Assembly (NCBI GenBank): GCA_008363215.1
Contig: RHKP01000007.1
Coordinates: 49,713-113,712 of the forward strand
Origin: Cyanobacteria bacterium CYA
GTDB lineage: Bacteria; Planctomycetota; Phycisphaerae; Phycisphaerales; UBA1924
Direction: 5' to 3'
Length of the DNA: 64,000 bases
A program made the translations under genes and the position numbers. Positions 8,447-17,467 of the stretch are shown here, in pieces (positions within the stretch are counted from its first letter, which is position 1; each line of letters starts with the position of its first letter). The notes beneath the pieces were generated by a model that was given only the letters and a program-made list of their open reading frames with translations, was not told the origin of the DNA and did not search any database.

Positions 8447-9865
8447 GTGTCCAGAATCGACCAACTCCGCACCCGACTGCAGGCTGTCGGGCAGTCGCAC
8501 CTGCTCACCTTCGCCGCCGACTTGAAGGAGTCGGAACTGGGGGGGTTGCTCACCCAGGTCGAAGCAATCGACTTCGATCAACTTCCCGCTCTGATCGAGC
8601 GGTATGTCCGCTCGGATGCGCCGGCGCTGATCCCGGGCGACCTTGAACCGGCGCCCTACTACGCCCGCGGCTCGGGCGAATGGGACGTGCGGCACTACCG
8701 TTCCATCGGAGAGGATCTGCTCGAAGCCGGCCGCGTCGCCTGCTTCACCGTCGCCGGCGGACAGGGCAGCCGTCTGGGGTACGAAGGCCCCAAGGGCTGC
8801 TACCCGACGGCGCCAGTGAGCGGAAAGAGCCTGTTCCAAATCTTTGCCGAGAAGATCCGCGGGGCCGAACGCACCTACGGCGCCGACGTGCCGTGGTACG
8901 TCATGACCAGCCCGATCAACCACGATGAAACCCGCCGCTTTTTCGCCCGCTGGGATTACTTCGACCTCGACCCGCAGCGCATCATGTTTTTCATGCAGGG
9001 CACGATGCCCTCGTTTGACAAGGCGACTGGGCGCATCCTGCTGGCCGACAAGGGCGTGATCGCGACCAACCCCGACGGACACGGGGGCGCACTGCGCGCC
9101 CTGCACGCCTCGGGCGCCGTGGCCGATATGAAACGCCGCGGCATCGACGTGCTCAGTTACTTTCAGGTCGACAATCCCAACGTCAACATCACCGACCCGG
9201 TGTTCATCGGGCTGCACGCGGGTGCACCGGATTCCTCAGGCGAGATGTCCAGCAAGATGGTCCCCAAGTCCGGACCGGAAGAAAAGGTCGGCGTGTTCTG
9301 CCGCTCAGGCGGCAAACTGCAGGTGATCGAATACTCCGACCTGCCCGCGGCCCTGGCGAGCGAGCGCGACGCCCACGGACGCCTGCGCTTCCTGGCCGGC
9401 TCGATTGCGATCCACATGCTCGGGGTGTCGTTCATCGAGAAGGTCAACGCCGACCCTTGCTTTGCGCTGCCCTGGCATCGTGCCGTCAAGAAGGTGCCGC
9501 ACATCGACCTCGAGACCCGGCAGTTTGTCGAACCGAAAGAGCCCAACGCAGTCAAACTTGAGCGTTTCGTCTTCGACGCCATTCCGCTGGCGCGCTCGTC
9601 GATCGTGCTTGAAACCGATCGGGTCGAGGAGTTTGCGCCGGTGAAGAACGCGACCGGGGTAGACAGCATCGAGACCAGCCGGCAACTCCAGACCGAGAAG
9701 GCCGCCCGCTGGCTCGAATCCGTGGGCATCAAGATTCCCCGTCGCGCCGACGGAAGACCCGACTGCGTGCTCGAACTGTCCGGAGTCACGGCCATCGAGC
9801 CCGATCGCCTCGACCTTCAGTCGCTTCCGCAGTCGATCGACCCGGGATCGGTGGTAGCCATCTGA
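8447..9865 (+). CDS. UDP-N-acetylhexosamine pyrophosphorylase (eukaryotic-type UDPGP family)
   Basis: The product has 472 residues. It contains the nucleotide-binding motif VAGGQGSRLGYEGPKG, and later NPDGHGGALRAL and FQVDNPNVNITDP, the hallmarks of the UDPGP family that includes UAP1/AGX1. It should form UDP-GlcNAc (or a related UDP-sugar) from UTP and the sugar 1-phosphate, feeding envelope polysaccharide synthesis. I start at GTG 8447 because GGAGG lies 7 nt upstream; an in-frame ATG at 8393 has no ribosome site. The next gene starts within its stop (TGATG), so they are coupled. GlmU-type enzymes are the usual bacterial solution, and this class is the eukaryote-like alternative. Confidence 0.85.
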   Translation: MSRIDQLRTRLQAVGQSHLLTFAADLKESELGGLLTQVEAIDFDQLPALIERYVRSDAPALIPGDLEPAPYYARGSGEWDVRHYRSIGEDLLEAGRVACFTVAGGQGSRLGYEGPKGCYPTAPVSGKSLFQIFAEKIRGAERTYGADVPWYVMTSPINHDETRRFFARWDYFDLDPQRIMFFMQGTMPSFDKATGRILLADKGVIATNPDGHGGALRALHASGAVADMKRRGIDVLSYFQVDNPNVNITDPVFIGLHAGAPDSSGEMSSKMVPKSGPEEKVGVFCRSGGKLQVIEYSDLPAALASERDAHGRLRFLAGSIAIHMLGVSFIEKVNADPCFALPWHRAVKKVPHIDLETRQFVEPKEPNAVKLERFVFDAIPLARSSIVLETDRVEEFAPVKNATGVDSIETSRQLQTEKAARWLESVGIKIPRRADGRPDCVLELSGVTAIEPDRLDLQSLPQSIDPGSVVAI

Positions 9866-10683
9866 TGACCAACCGCTTCCACGAACTTCCTCGTTATCTG
9901 GCCGAACGTTCTCGCTTCACGGCGCTGGGGCCGGCGCCGGCGCTGCTGGCGCACCCGGACTGGGAATCCGAAGCGCCGGTCATGCTGTGGATGCACGGGC
10001 GCACCGCGCATAAGGAACTCGACCCCGGGCGCTACACTCGCCTGCTCCGCGCGGGCATTGCCTGCTGCGCCATCGATCTGCCTGCTCACGGCCAGCGCCG
10101 CGATGAGCGCAGTGAAGACCCGGCTCACTCCGTCGAACTGATCGGCGAAGCCGTCGGCGAAATCGACATGATCGTCTCGACGCTGGCTCGCACCGAAGGC
10201 GGGCGATTCGATACCAGCCGCATGGGCATCGGCGGCATGTCTCTGGGCGGGATGATCGCCCTGCGGCGTCTGTGCGACCCGCACACATTCATCGCCGCGG
10301 CCGTCGATGCGTCATGCGGCGACCTTTCCGCACTTTACTTCCCCGCTGACGGCTCAGCGGGCCCGTGGAAGGCCGTTCACGATCGGGGCGCGGTGGCGCG
10401 CGTCGATCCTGCGCAGCATCTGGAAAACTGGGCGCCTATTCCGCTGCTGGCGTTGCACAGCCGCGGCGATCGCCTGGTGCCATGGCCGGCGCAGGAAAAG
10501 TTCCTCGACCAACTCGCCGAGCACTATCGCGCTCTCCACGCCGATCCGGGGATGATCGAGCGCAAGGTGTTTGACCAGACGGGAGCGGCGATGGAGCACC
10601 TGGGCTTCGGCACGCATGCGACCGAGGCCAAGAACGCTCAGGCTGAGTTCCTCGCAAAGCACCTGCTGTCCGGCCATGAGTGA
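9865..10683 (+). CDS. Alpha/beta hydrolase
   Basis: The 272-residue protein has an alpha/beta hydrolase fold with the nucleophile elbow GMSLGGM near residue 120, VMLWMHGRTAHKE as the oxyanion-hole strand, and LLALHSRGDRLVPW, which carries the likely acid Asp. A His near the C-terminus (MEHLGFGTH) could complete the triad. There is no signal peptide, so it is cytoplasmic. Its ATG overlaps the stop of the pyrophosphorylase by one base, which argues for a common operon. The substrate is unknown; esterase or dienelactone-hydrolase-like activity is most likely. Confidence 0.8.
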   Translation: MTNRFHELPRYLAERSRFTALGPAPALLAHPDWESEAPVMLWMHGRTAHKELDPGRYTRLLRAGIACCAIDLPAHGQRRDERSEDPAHSVELIGEAVGEIDMIVSTLARTEGGRFDTSRMGIGGMSLGGMIALRRLCDPHTFIAAAVDASCGDLSALYFPADGSAGPWKAVHDRGAVARVDPAQHLENWAPIPLLALHSRGDRLVPWPAQEKFLDQLAEHYRALHADPGMIERKVFDQTGAAMEHLGFGTHATEAKNAQAEFLAKHLLSGHE

Positions 10684-10798
10684 GAAGCCGACCCGGCGGG
10701 GAGCGGAATAATCCCTTGGGCCCGGATGTACTTGGTCATACGATGGTGCGACCGGAGCAGGCCCCTTGCGGGCCGGCAAGCCAACAGGAGAACGGAAC

Positions 10799-12079
10799 AT
10801 GAGCCGGAAGAGTTTCTGCTGCAAGGCCTTTGCCGTCCTGGCCACGTTCAACGCGGTGACGTTCGGCCAGCCCGACCAGGCGACGCTGAAAGACAAACTG
10901 CGCCAGTTTGAAGAGGGCATGCGCGATGTTCCTCGCCAGGAGGCGGCCGCGAAGCAGAAGGAACTGGCTTCGCAACTGCTGGCCGACGAAGAGTTCAGCG
11001 AATACACCCCCGCGCAGATCGCCACGATCATGCCGCTGCTCCAGGCCGCGCCGGAGAGCAAGGATGCTGCGATCGAGCGCCTCAAGCACCTTTCGGCTGA
11101 TTCGAGCCCTTCGGGGCTGCACGCGCAGTTGCTGCTGGTCATGCTCGACCGGGCCAGCCCGTACGCTCCACCATCGCAGGAGGCGCTGGACAAGATCCTC
11201 ACGAGCGAGCACCTGCCGTCGTTGGTTGCCTCGGGCGAGGGCTTCGAGGTGTTCACGCTGCTCCAGTTCTGCAAGCCCGAGATGTACGCCCGGCACGCCG
11301 AGGAACTGCTCAAGGTCGTCAGCGTCCTGCCCGAGACGATCGACGATTCGAACGTCGATGCGGTGAGCACCTTCTACCGTGCGCTGGCCTACGCGGTGCC
11401 CGACCCGGCGCATCAACTTGAGTCGCTCCGCACACGCAGCCTCGCGTATCTCGATCCGGTGATCGAAGGTCTCAAGGAGCAGGAGGGGCAGTCAAAGGCG
11501 CGTCGCCTTGCTTCGCTCGAGCGCACCCGCGCGCAACTGGCGGCCGTCAATGAGCCCGCACCGGAGATGAACTTCCTGTGGTCGTCGGGCGACGGGCAAC
11601 TCAAGTCGCTGGCCGACCTCAAGGGCAAGGTTGTCGTGATCGACTTCTGGGCCACCTGGTGCGGCCCGTGCATCGCCGCGTTTCCCAAGATCCGTGCGTT
11701 GCAGGAGCACTACGAGGGCTATCCCGTCGAGGTGCTCGGGCTGACGAGCATCCAGGGCAGCCACACGAAGATCGACGCAACAGGCAAACGCGAACGTATC
11801 GACACGCGCGACAACCCGCAGAAAGAGTTTGAACTCATGCCCGAGTTCATGAGCGCGCTGCAGATGACCTGGCCGGTCGCGTTCTCCAGCGAAAACGTCT
11901 TCGACCCGCGCTTCGGGGTGTACGGCATTCCGCACATCGCGATCATCGACCCGGCCGGCAACGTCCGCGTCAACGGTCTCAACCCTCACCGTCTGACCGA
12001 AGAGCAGGAACACGCTTTGATCGAAACGATCATGCGTGAGTTCAACCTGCCGACGCCGGGAACCTCGCCGGAAGGATGA
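10799..12079 (+). CDS. Exported TlpA-like thioredoxin-domain protein
   Basis: The product has 426 residues from an ATG with AGGAG 8 nt upstream. An N-terminal signal peptide (CKAFAVLATFNAVTFGQ) is followed by an alpha-helical domain to about residue 245. The C-terminal domain is TlpA/AhpC-type thioredoxin with VVVIDFWATWCGPCIAAFPK, and YGIPHIAIID carries the cis-Pro loop. TlpA-like proteins reduce disulfides or haem-ligating cysteines outside the cytoplasm. The window also encodes CxxCH cytochromes and Cys-paired dockerins that would need such thiol chemistry, but no operon link is seen. A possible minus-10 TACGAT lies near 10739. Confidence 0.85.
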   Translation: MSRKSFCCKAFAVLATFNAVTFGQPDQATLKDKLRQFEEGMRDVPRQEAAAKQKELASQLLADEEFSEYTPAQIATIMPLLQAAPESKDAAIERLKHLSADSSPSGLHAQLLLVMLDRASPYAPPSQEALDKILTSEHLPSLVASGEGFEVFTLLQFCKPEMYARHAEELLKVVSVLPETIDDSNVDAVSTFYRALAYAVPDPAHQLESLRTRSLAYLDPVIEGLKEQEGQSKARRLASLERTRAQLAAVNEPAPEMNFLWSSGDGQLKSLADLKGKVVVIDFWATWCGPCIAAFPKIRALQEHYEGYPVEVLGLTSIQGSHTKIDATGKRERIDTRDNPQKEFELMPEFMSALQMTWPVAFSSENVFDPRFGVYGIPHIAIIDPAGNVRVNGLNPHRLTEEQEHALIETIMREFNLPTPGTSPEG

Positions 12080-12097
12080 GCAGCGGACTCGGGCAGG

Positions 12098-12114
12098 TCG
12101 GCGCTCCGAGCCGA
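12098..12114. other. Post-stop hairpin of the TCGGC-N7-GCCGA family
   Basis: TCGGC and GCCGA can pair around a 7-nt loop, 18 nt after the preceding stop. Similar hairpins sit after the stops at 25610, 44525, 48827 and 49918. A second, weaker hairpin (12173-12180 with 12192-12199) has no T-tract. Confidence 0.5.
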
Positions 12115-12309
12115 CAGGGTCATCGACGAGTCGGAACCTCCAGGGCCTGCAATCGGCAAAAGGAACTCACGGAGCCCCGCTCCATCGCCGGGCGGGGCTG
12201 TGGTCCTGCATCCAGTTGACCTGTGCCTGGCATCTGCTCTGCGGCGACTTTTGTCCGGTTCAGTGCCCGATGCCTGATTTCCGGACCGCAGCCCTGTTAC
12301 CCTCTCCCC

Positions 12310-13608
12310 ATGCCCTTTCCGCTCAATCCATTCCGCGGGCTGCCCAACGGGCGCGAGGTGTGGGCCTGGGGCATGTACGACCTGGCCAACCAGTCGTTTC
12401 AACTGCTCATCAACACGCTGCTTTTCAGTCTGTTCGTGGCCAACGTGATCGCCCCCAGCCGCCAGGCCGGGTTGGCAATGTGGAGCCGGATGGGGGCGCT
12501 GGCGATGATCCTGGTCGTGCTGCTCAGCCCCATCGCCGGCGCGCTGGCCGACCAGCGCGCGTGGAAGCGGAAGATGCTGCTCACCACCGGCGTGATCAGC
12601 AGCGCGCTCATCGCGACGCTTGCGCTGCTTCAGCCGGGGCAGATCGGGCTGACGTGGGCGCTCTATCTCACGGCCGCCGTCGCGTGCGGACTCGGCGAAA
12701 ACTTTCTCGGCTCGTTCCTGCCCGAAATTTCCACGGTCAAGAACATCGGGCGTGTGTCGGCCATCGGCTGGACGATGAGTTACGTCGGCGCGGTGTTGCT
12801 GCTGGGCATCACCGCGATCTATGCGTTCGTGCTCGAACGCCCCGACATCGCGCAGGCACGCCCGATGTTCGTCTTCAGCGGGCTGTGGTTCGCCGCGGGC
12901 ATTCTGCCGGCTTTCTTCCTGCTGCGCGAAAAGACACGCCCGCAACCCGGTCGCGCCGGCACCGCCATCGCGGCCGCCTTCGTGCGACTGGCCGAATCAG
13001 CCCGGCAGTCGGCCCGCTATCGGCAACTGGTCCGCTTCTTCCTCGCATTCTTCGTGTACAGCATGGGCGTGATGACGATGGTGTACTTCCTCGGCCTGAT
13101 CGGCGACCGGCTGGGCTTTCAACTCCCGAGGTTGATCGTGCTGGCGCTCATCATCGCCGTCACCGCCGGCGCCGCGGCCGCGATCGTTGCCCGCGTGCAG
13201 GACCGCGTCGGACACAAACGCACCATCGCGGCGTTTCTGCTGGCGTGGATCGTCGCGACGCTCGCCATGGCCGGCGCCGAGTTGCTCGCGGTGCCCGCGG
13301 CCGCATACTGGGTGGTCGCGGCCTTGATCGGCGTCGCGCTCGGCGGGGTCGGCACCGCGAGCCGCGCCATGGTCGGCGCATTCACACCGCCGCAACGCGC
13401 CGGTGAGTTCTTCGGACTGTGGGGCATGGTCTACAAACTCGGCGGCATCGCCGGCGTGCTGGCATTCGGCTTTCTGGCGGCCAAACTCGGGCAACCGATC
13501 GCGCTGCTGATCGTGGCTGCTTGGTTCGTGGCCGGATTGCTTCTGCTGCTGCGTGTTGATGAACGCGAAGGTGTGACGGCTGCGGAAAGCGCGCTGGACG
13601 CCAGGTAG
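12310..13608 (+). CDS. MFS transporter, UMF1/Atg22-like
   Basis: The product has 432 residues with about twelve hydrophobic segments. The N-terminus (REVWAWGMYDLANQSFQLLI) matches the conserved opening of the UMF1/Atg22 branch of the major facilitator superfamily, where WxxYDxANS is typical. Atg22 in yeast exports amino acids from the vacuole; bacterial substrates are largely unknown. The ATG at 12310 has no Shine-Dalgarno sequence but is preceded by TACCCT 6 nt upstream, which may be a minus-10 box of a leaderless transcript. It is not obviously in an operon. Confidence 0.85.
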   Translation: MPFPLNPFRGLPNGREVWAWGMYDLANQSFQLLINTLLFSLFVANVIAPSRQAGLAMWSRMGALAMILVVLLSPIAGALADQRAWKRKMLLTTGVISSALIATLALLQPGQIGLTWALYLTAAVACGLGENFLGSFLPEISTVKNIGRVSAIGWTMSYVGAVLLLGITAIYAFVLERPDIAQARPMFVFSGLWFAAGILPAFFLLREKTRPQPGRAGTAIAAAFVRLAESARQSARYRQLVRFFLAFFVYSMGVMTMVYFLGLIGDRLGFQLPRLIVLALIIAVTAGAAAAIVARVQDRVGHKRTIAAFLLAWIVATLAMAGAELLAVPAAAYWVVAALIGVALGGVGTASRAMVGAFTPPQRAGEFFGLWGMVYKLGGIAGVLAFGFLAAKLGQPIALLIVAAWFVAGLLLLLRVDEREGVTAAESALDAR

Positions 13609-13957
13609 TTCGTCCCTCCGGGTCGAGTTGTGCATGGCTCCGGGTCGCTCGCACGGGAGCCTTCCACGGCACGCCCCGTTTCGCTGGCCCCTCCGCGTTC
13701 GGCGATCTTCCCACCGGCTGGTTCCCGCCGGTTTGCCGGTGCCTCATGTGGCGCCGTCAACCTGACAGGCGTGTTCAGGGCCGAGAAGAGAGGTCGCAGG
13801 ATGGGCGGCGGTCGCGTCGAGGCCGCCGGGCCCCGCTCGGCGGCTTCGCGGTGATCGGTTCATCTGCTCGTCCGGCGTGGACGGCCTCGCGACTCTGCGC
13901 GGGGAAGATCGGGCGGTGGCGACAGGCTGCACCTGCGCCCCTGTCCAGACAGCACTG
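13609..13957. other. Gene-free stretch
   Basis: I see no gene, RNA or convincing terminator in these 349 bases. Short open frames on both strands lack start signals and family features. Confidence 0.6.
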
Positions 13958-13985
13958 TTGACTTTTGAGCCTCCATCCCCACAAT
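13958..13985 (+). promoter_or_regulatory. Candidate sigma-70 type promoter for the flavoprotein gene
   Basis: TTGACT (13958-13963) and CACAAT (13980-13985) are 16 bp apart, 37 nt upstream of the ATG. The 16-bp spacing matches the two riboswitch promoters in this window. Confidence 0.5.
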
Positions 13986-14022
13986 GAACCCCTTCCGAGG
14001 ATGAACGCGAGGGGGCAGAGTC

Positions 14023-15738
14023 ATGCACACACGGCGCCAGGTGCTCAAGGCCGGACTTGGGCTCTTTGCTTATGGGGCCACCGGGGTCTCAAACGCACGT
14101 TCGCTCATCTCTGCCCGCCCGCCGGCGTCGCGACTGGCTGATTTGTCCGGGAAGTCGTGCCGCCCACTGGCGACCCGATACCGCGATCCCAAGCCGCGCC
14201 TCATCGACGGGCTGCCCTTCAAGAACTGGTTTGAGGGCGATGACTTCAACGACGGACTCAACATCCCCTTTCACAGTGCCGAGAACAACTTCCCCGGAGG
14301 CGTGCCGCCCGAGCCCGACGAGGTGGTCCAGGTCGCCGTCGTCGGCGGGGGAATCTCCGGGCTGGCCAGCGCCTACCTGCTGCGGCAATACAACCCCGTG
14401 GTCTTCGAGTTGCACTCGATCTTCGGCGGCAACGCGCAGGGCGGCGTGATCGACGGGGCCGAGTATCCGCTCGGCAGCGCCTACGTCATCACGCCTGATC
14501 CCGGCAGCGCGCTCGATCACTTCTATCGTGAACTCGGATTGCACGAGGTCACGCGCCCCGATGTCGCGGCTGCACCGGTCGAAATCAACGGCGTCATCCA
14601 CGAGGACATCTGGTCGGGCATCGGGGTGCCGCCCGAGGACGTGCCTGCCATCGAGGCCTATCGCAAACTCGTGCTGCGCATGGCCGACGACTATCCCGAT
14701 GTGCCCTTCCCTGAACAGTGGATGCGTGATCTGGATCGAATCTCGCTGCGCCAGCACATCGAGGAGGAAGTGGCGCTGCCGATCCCCGCCACCCTGTCGG
14801 CTGCGGTGCAGGCCTATTGCTACTCCTCCTTCGGCGCCGGCTGGGAAGAAATTTCGGCGTTGCTCGGGTGGAACTTTCTGGCGGCCGAGGAGTTCGGACG
14901 CTGGGTCTTCCCCGGCGGCAACGCGTGGATGGCCGACGCGCTGTGGCAGCGGCTGCGTGATCTCGACCACGCCAGTCCGATGCTCGCCCCGCATCTGCGG
15001 GCCGGTTCGCGCGTCGTCGACGTGCGTGTGCGGCCCGATCGCATGGTGCAACTGACCTGGCGCACGCCCGACGGACTGTTCCGCTCGATGCTCGCGCAGC
15101 ACGTGGTCATGTCGTGCCCCAAGCACGTGTGTCGGCACGTCATCCATGATCTCGAACGAATCGACCCCCAACGGTTCAACGCGATGAACCTGCATCGCCG
15201 TGCCTACGTCGTGGCCAACGTGCTGCTCGACCGCCCGGTGTCGCGCGACTTCTACGACATCTTCCTGCTCGGCGAGCCCAAGTCGTTCCCGATGAGCGAG
15301 GGGCAGGCGACATCCTTCTGGCGCTACACCGACGTGCTCGACGGCAGTTATGCCAACCGCCGTGACATGCTGCCCGGGCGACCCAGCGTGCTCTCCCTCT
15401 TCTGGCCGCTGGCCTACGACACCGCCCGATTCGACCTGGTGCAGGGCGATCCGGTGCTTGCGTTCGGGCAGGCGCTGGCGTCTCAACTCAACGAGACGCT
15501 GACATTGCTCGATATGCCGCGCTCGGCCGTGCGCGAAATCCGCTTCACACGCTGGGGACACGCGCTGCCCGTGGCTCAGGTCGGCTTCGTGGCCAACGGC
15601 ATCGCCCACGCGATCCGACGTCCGTTCCAGGATCGGGTGTACTTCGTGAATCAGGATAACTGGGCCCTGCCCGCCGTCGAGAACAGCCTCTACGACGCAT
15701 TCGAGACTGCAAGCACAATCGCGGCCGCGCTCGGCTGA
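14023..15738 (+). CDS. Exported FAD-dependent amine-oxidase-like oxidoreductase
   Basis: The 571-residue protein starts with a twin-arginine-like signal (TRRQVLKAGLGLFAYG), pointing to export of a folded flavoprotein. Around residue 105 it has the dinucleotide-binding motif VAVVGGGISGLASAYLL, followed by the acidic strand end VFELHS and FGGNAQGG, as in the NAD(P)-binding/amine-oxidase family. The C-terminal part includes RFTRWGHALPVAQVG and FVNQDNWALPAVENSLYDA, which resembles the family's FAD-closing region. The substrate is unknown. A GGGGG-containing ribosome site and a candidate promoter precede the ATG. Confidence 0.8.
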   Translation: MHTRRQVLKAGLGLFAYGATGVSNARSLISARPPASRLADLSGKSCRPLATRYRDPKPRLIDGLPFKNWFEGDDFNDGLNIPFHSAENNFPGGVPPEPDEVVQVAVVGGGISGLASAYLLRQYNPVVFELHSIFGGNAQGGVIDGAEYPLGSAYVITPDPGSALDHFYRELGLHEVTRPDVAAAPVEINGVIHEDIWSGIGVPPEDVPAIEAYRKLVLRMADDYPDVPFPEQWMRDLDRISLRQHIEEEVALPIPATLSAAVQAYCYSSFGAGWEEISALLGWNFLAAEEFGRWVFPGGNAWMADALWQRLRDLDHASPMLAPHLRAGSRVVDVRVRPDRMVQLTWRTPDGLFRSMLAQHVVMSCPKHVCRHVIHDLERIDPQRFNAMNLHRRAYVVANVLLDRPVSRDFYDIFLLGEPKSFPMSEGQATSFWRYTDVLDGSYANRRDMLPGRPSVLSLFWPLAYDTARFDLVQGDPVLAFGQALASQLNETLTLLDMPRSAVREIRFTRWGHALPVAQVGFVANGIAHAIRRPFQDRVYFVNQDNWALPAVENSLYDAFETASTIAAALG

Positions 15739-16257
15739 TGCTTCGAAAACCGTCGGACAAGGTCGTCCTCTCTAAAAAGCCCGCCCCGGAACGATCACGG
15801 CTGTCCGCGTTCGCTGCGACGCCGGCCATAGGTGAGATCCCGGCCGACGGACTGCGCCGCTTGACCGGTGCGGCGACCCGCAGAATGCGAGCCTTCGACA
15901 CCCCGGTGGGGCCGGTTTTCAACCGGCCACCTGGTACACAGAACCGGGCCTTCGACACCCCGGTGGGTTCCGATTGCGTCCTGAGCGTTCCGTGCGATTC
16001 CACACGGGCACGACCCCGCGCCGCCGGGCACAACAATCCCACCGGCCGGAAGCCCGTCCTGCCTGCTGGGGGAAAAGGCAGAGTGGCAGGGTCGATCGAT
16101 GAGCCATCGGGGATCACCCGTCAGGGATAAGGGCTGAAGGCCGCCGAAAGGTCAGCCTCGGATGCCTGGTGGCTGATCCCTGGTCCCTCGCCCCCGGGCC
16201 CAATGGCCAAGATCGCCAGATCCATCGGCCCCACTGCCCCGTGCCTGATGCCTTCCC
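15739..16257. other. Gene-free stretch with a repeated segment
   Basis: An open frame starts within the preceding stop (TGATG) and runs to 16130, but its product is low-complexity and made from the duplicated 20-bp repeat below, so I do not call it a gene. No promoter or RNA is evident. Confidence 0.6.
15891..15967. repeat. 20-bp direct repeat flanking an 8-bp-stem hairpin
   Basis: GCCTTCGACACCCCGGTGGG occurs exactly at 15891-15910 and 15948-15967. Between them GGCCGGTT (15910-15917) pairs with AACCGGCC (15921-15928). The antisense translation contains GRLKTGPTG, similar in flavour to GRLETRF in the insert of the hydrolase at 38631, which suggests a dispersed intergenic repeat family. Confidence 0.75.
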
Positions 16258-17368
16258 CTACGCCTTCTCCGACCGTCTGCGCTTCAGTTCCGCATCGATG
16301 AACGCGTCGAGGTGCCCGCGGTCGAGCACGTCGACCGGGTTGGCCTCCACGCCGGTGCGGTGGTCCTTCACGCGGTTGTCGTAGAGCACGTAACTGCGGA
16401 TCTGCGCTCCCCAGCCGCGGTGTTCGAGTTTGCCGCCGGCGGCCTCTGAGATCTCCTTCTCGCGCCGCTCTTCTTCCATCTGCTCGAGTTTGGCCTGCAG
16501 CAGCGTCATCGCCTGACGCTTGTTCTGCCCCTGGTCTCGAAAGGTCGAACTGACCACCATGATGCCCGTCGGCTTGTGCACCAGACGGATGGCCGACGCG
16601 ACCTTGTTGACGTTCTGTCCGCCGGGCCCGCTCGAGCGCGCAAAGGCCGTGATCTCGATATCCTTCTCAGGAATCTCAAGATCGGTCTCTTCGAACTCAG
16701 GCACGACGTCGACGGTGGCGAAACTGGTCTGCCGTTTGCCCTGCGCGTTGAAGGGGCTGACGCGCGCCAGCCGGTGCGTGCCGCGCTCGCATGAGAGATA
16801 ACCGAACACGAAATCACCCTTGATGTGCAGCGTCACGTGGTCGATGCCCACCTCGGTGCCGAAGTTCTTGCTGATCTCTTCAATCTGCCAGCCCATGTTC
16901 TCGAAGTAGTAGAGATACATGCGGAAGAGCATCTCGGCCCAGTCGTTGGCCTCGGTGCCGCCGTCGCCGGCCGAGATGGTGAAGTAGCAGTTACGGTGGT
17001 CGTGCTTGCCGCCCAGCAGCGACTGCAACTCGATCTTGTCCATCCGCCGCAGCAGGCCCGCCAGCGCCGCGTCGGCCTCTTCGAGCAGGTCGCTGTCGTT
17101 CGACTCACGCGACATTTCGTACGCGAGTCTGGCGTCCTCAAACTCGCCCACGACCTGGCGCAGCGGCCCGACCTGCGCCTTGATGACCTTGAGTTCGCCG
17201 ACGACCTCCTTGGCCTTGTCGGGGCTGTCCCAGAAGTCGGTCTCGCCCATGCGAGCCTCGAGTTCGACCAGCCGCTTCAGTTTGCCGTCATAGTCAAAGA
17301 GAGTCGCGGATCGTTAAAATCCGCGCCTCAAGTTCATCGATGACCCGCTGGTGTGCTTCCAGTTGCAT
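16258..17368 (-). CDS. prfB: Peptide chain release factor 2, expressed by programmed +1 frameshift
   Basis: RF2 releases peptides at UGA and UAA. The first part runs from ATG 17368 for 24 codons to CTT (17299-17297), followed by in-frame TGA (17296-17294). Skipping one T gives GAC and continues as RDSLDYDGKLKRLVELEARM through to 16258, for a total of 369 residues. CTTTGAC is the classical RF2 autoregulatory shift site, and RDSLDYD aligns with the E. coli sequence GSLDYD. The GGQ catalytic motif (SSGPGGQNVNK) is present, and the tripeptide anticodon region lies upstream of it. TACGCT lies 6 nt before the ATG without a ribosome site. The usual internal AGGGGG before the slip site is absent, and a hairpin is found there instead. 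Confidence 0.95.
17294..17325 (-). promoter_or_regulatory. prfB frameshift site with upstream hairpin
   Basis: On the minus strand, CTTTGAC is preceded by 5 nt and then a perfect 7-bp stem (CGCGGAT and ATCCGCG, 17319-17325 with 17305-17311) with a 7-nt loop. In well-studied prfB genes an internal Shine-Dalgarno sequence occupies this position. The slip site is certain; the role of the hairpin is an inference. Confidence 0.75.
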
Positions 17369-17467
17369 GGCCAGAGCGTAGGCCGACCGTCGAGCCGCCG
17401 ACGGGCAACGTCAAGGCGTGTCGACGAAGGGCTGCTCATGTCCTGTGCTTCCAGACCGGGCCAATGG

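Noticed and set aside
12173..12199. Terminator after the TlpA-like gene
   Set aside because: The 8-bp stem is clear, but no T-tract follows on the plus strand.
14089..15609. Long antisense open frame over the flavoprotein gene, and similar antisense frames at 1500-2822, 23418-24707, 41451-43112 and 52214-53896
   Set aside because: They mirror the codon structure of strong genes on the other strand, a normal effect in GC-rich DNA, and show no domain motifs of their own.
15738..16130. Plus-strand open frame starting inside the stop of the flavoprotein gene (TGATG)
   Set aside because: The product is low-complexity, contains the duplicated 20-bp repeat (AFDTPVG twice) and has no ribosome site or fold features.
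17294..17296. In-frame TGA early in prfB as a sign of a pseudogene
   Set aside because: It lies in the classical CTTTGAC shift site and the +1 frame continues the RF2 sequence, so it is programmed frameshifting.
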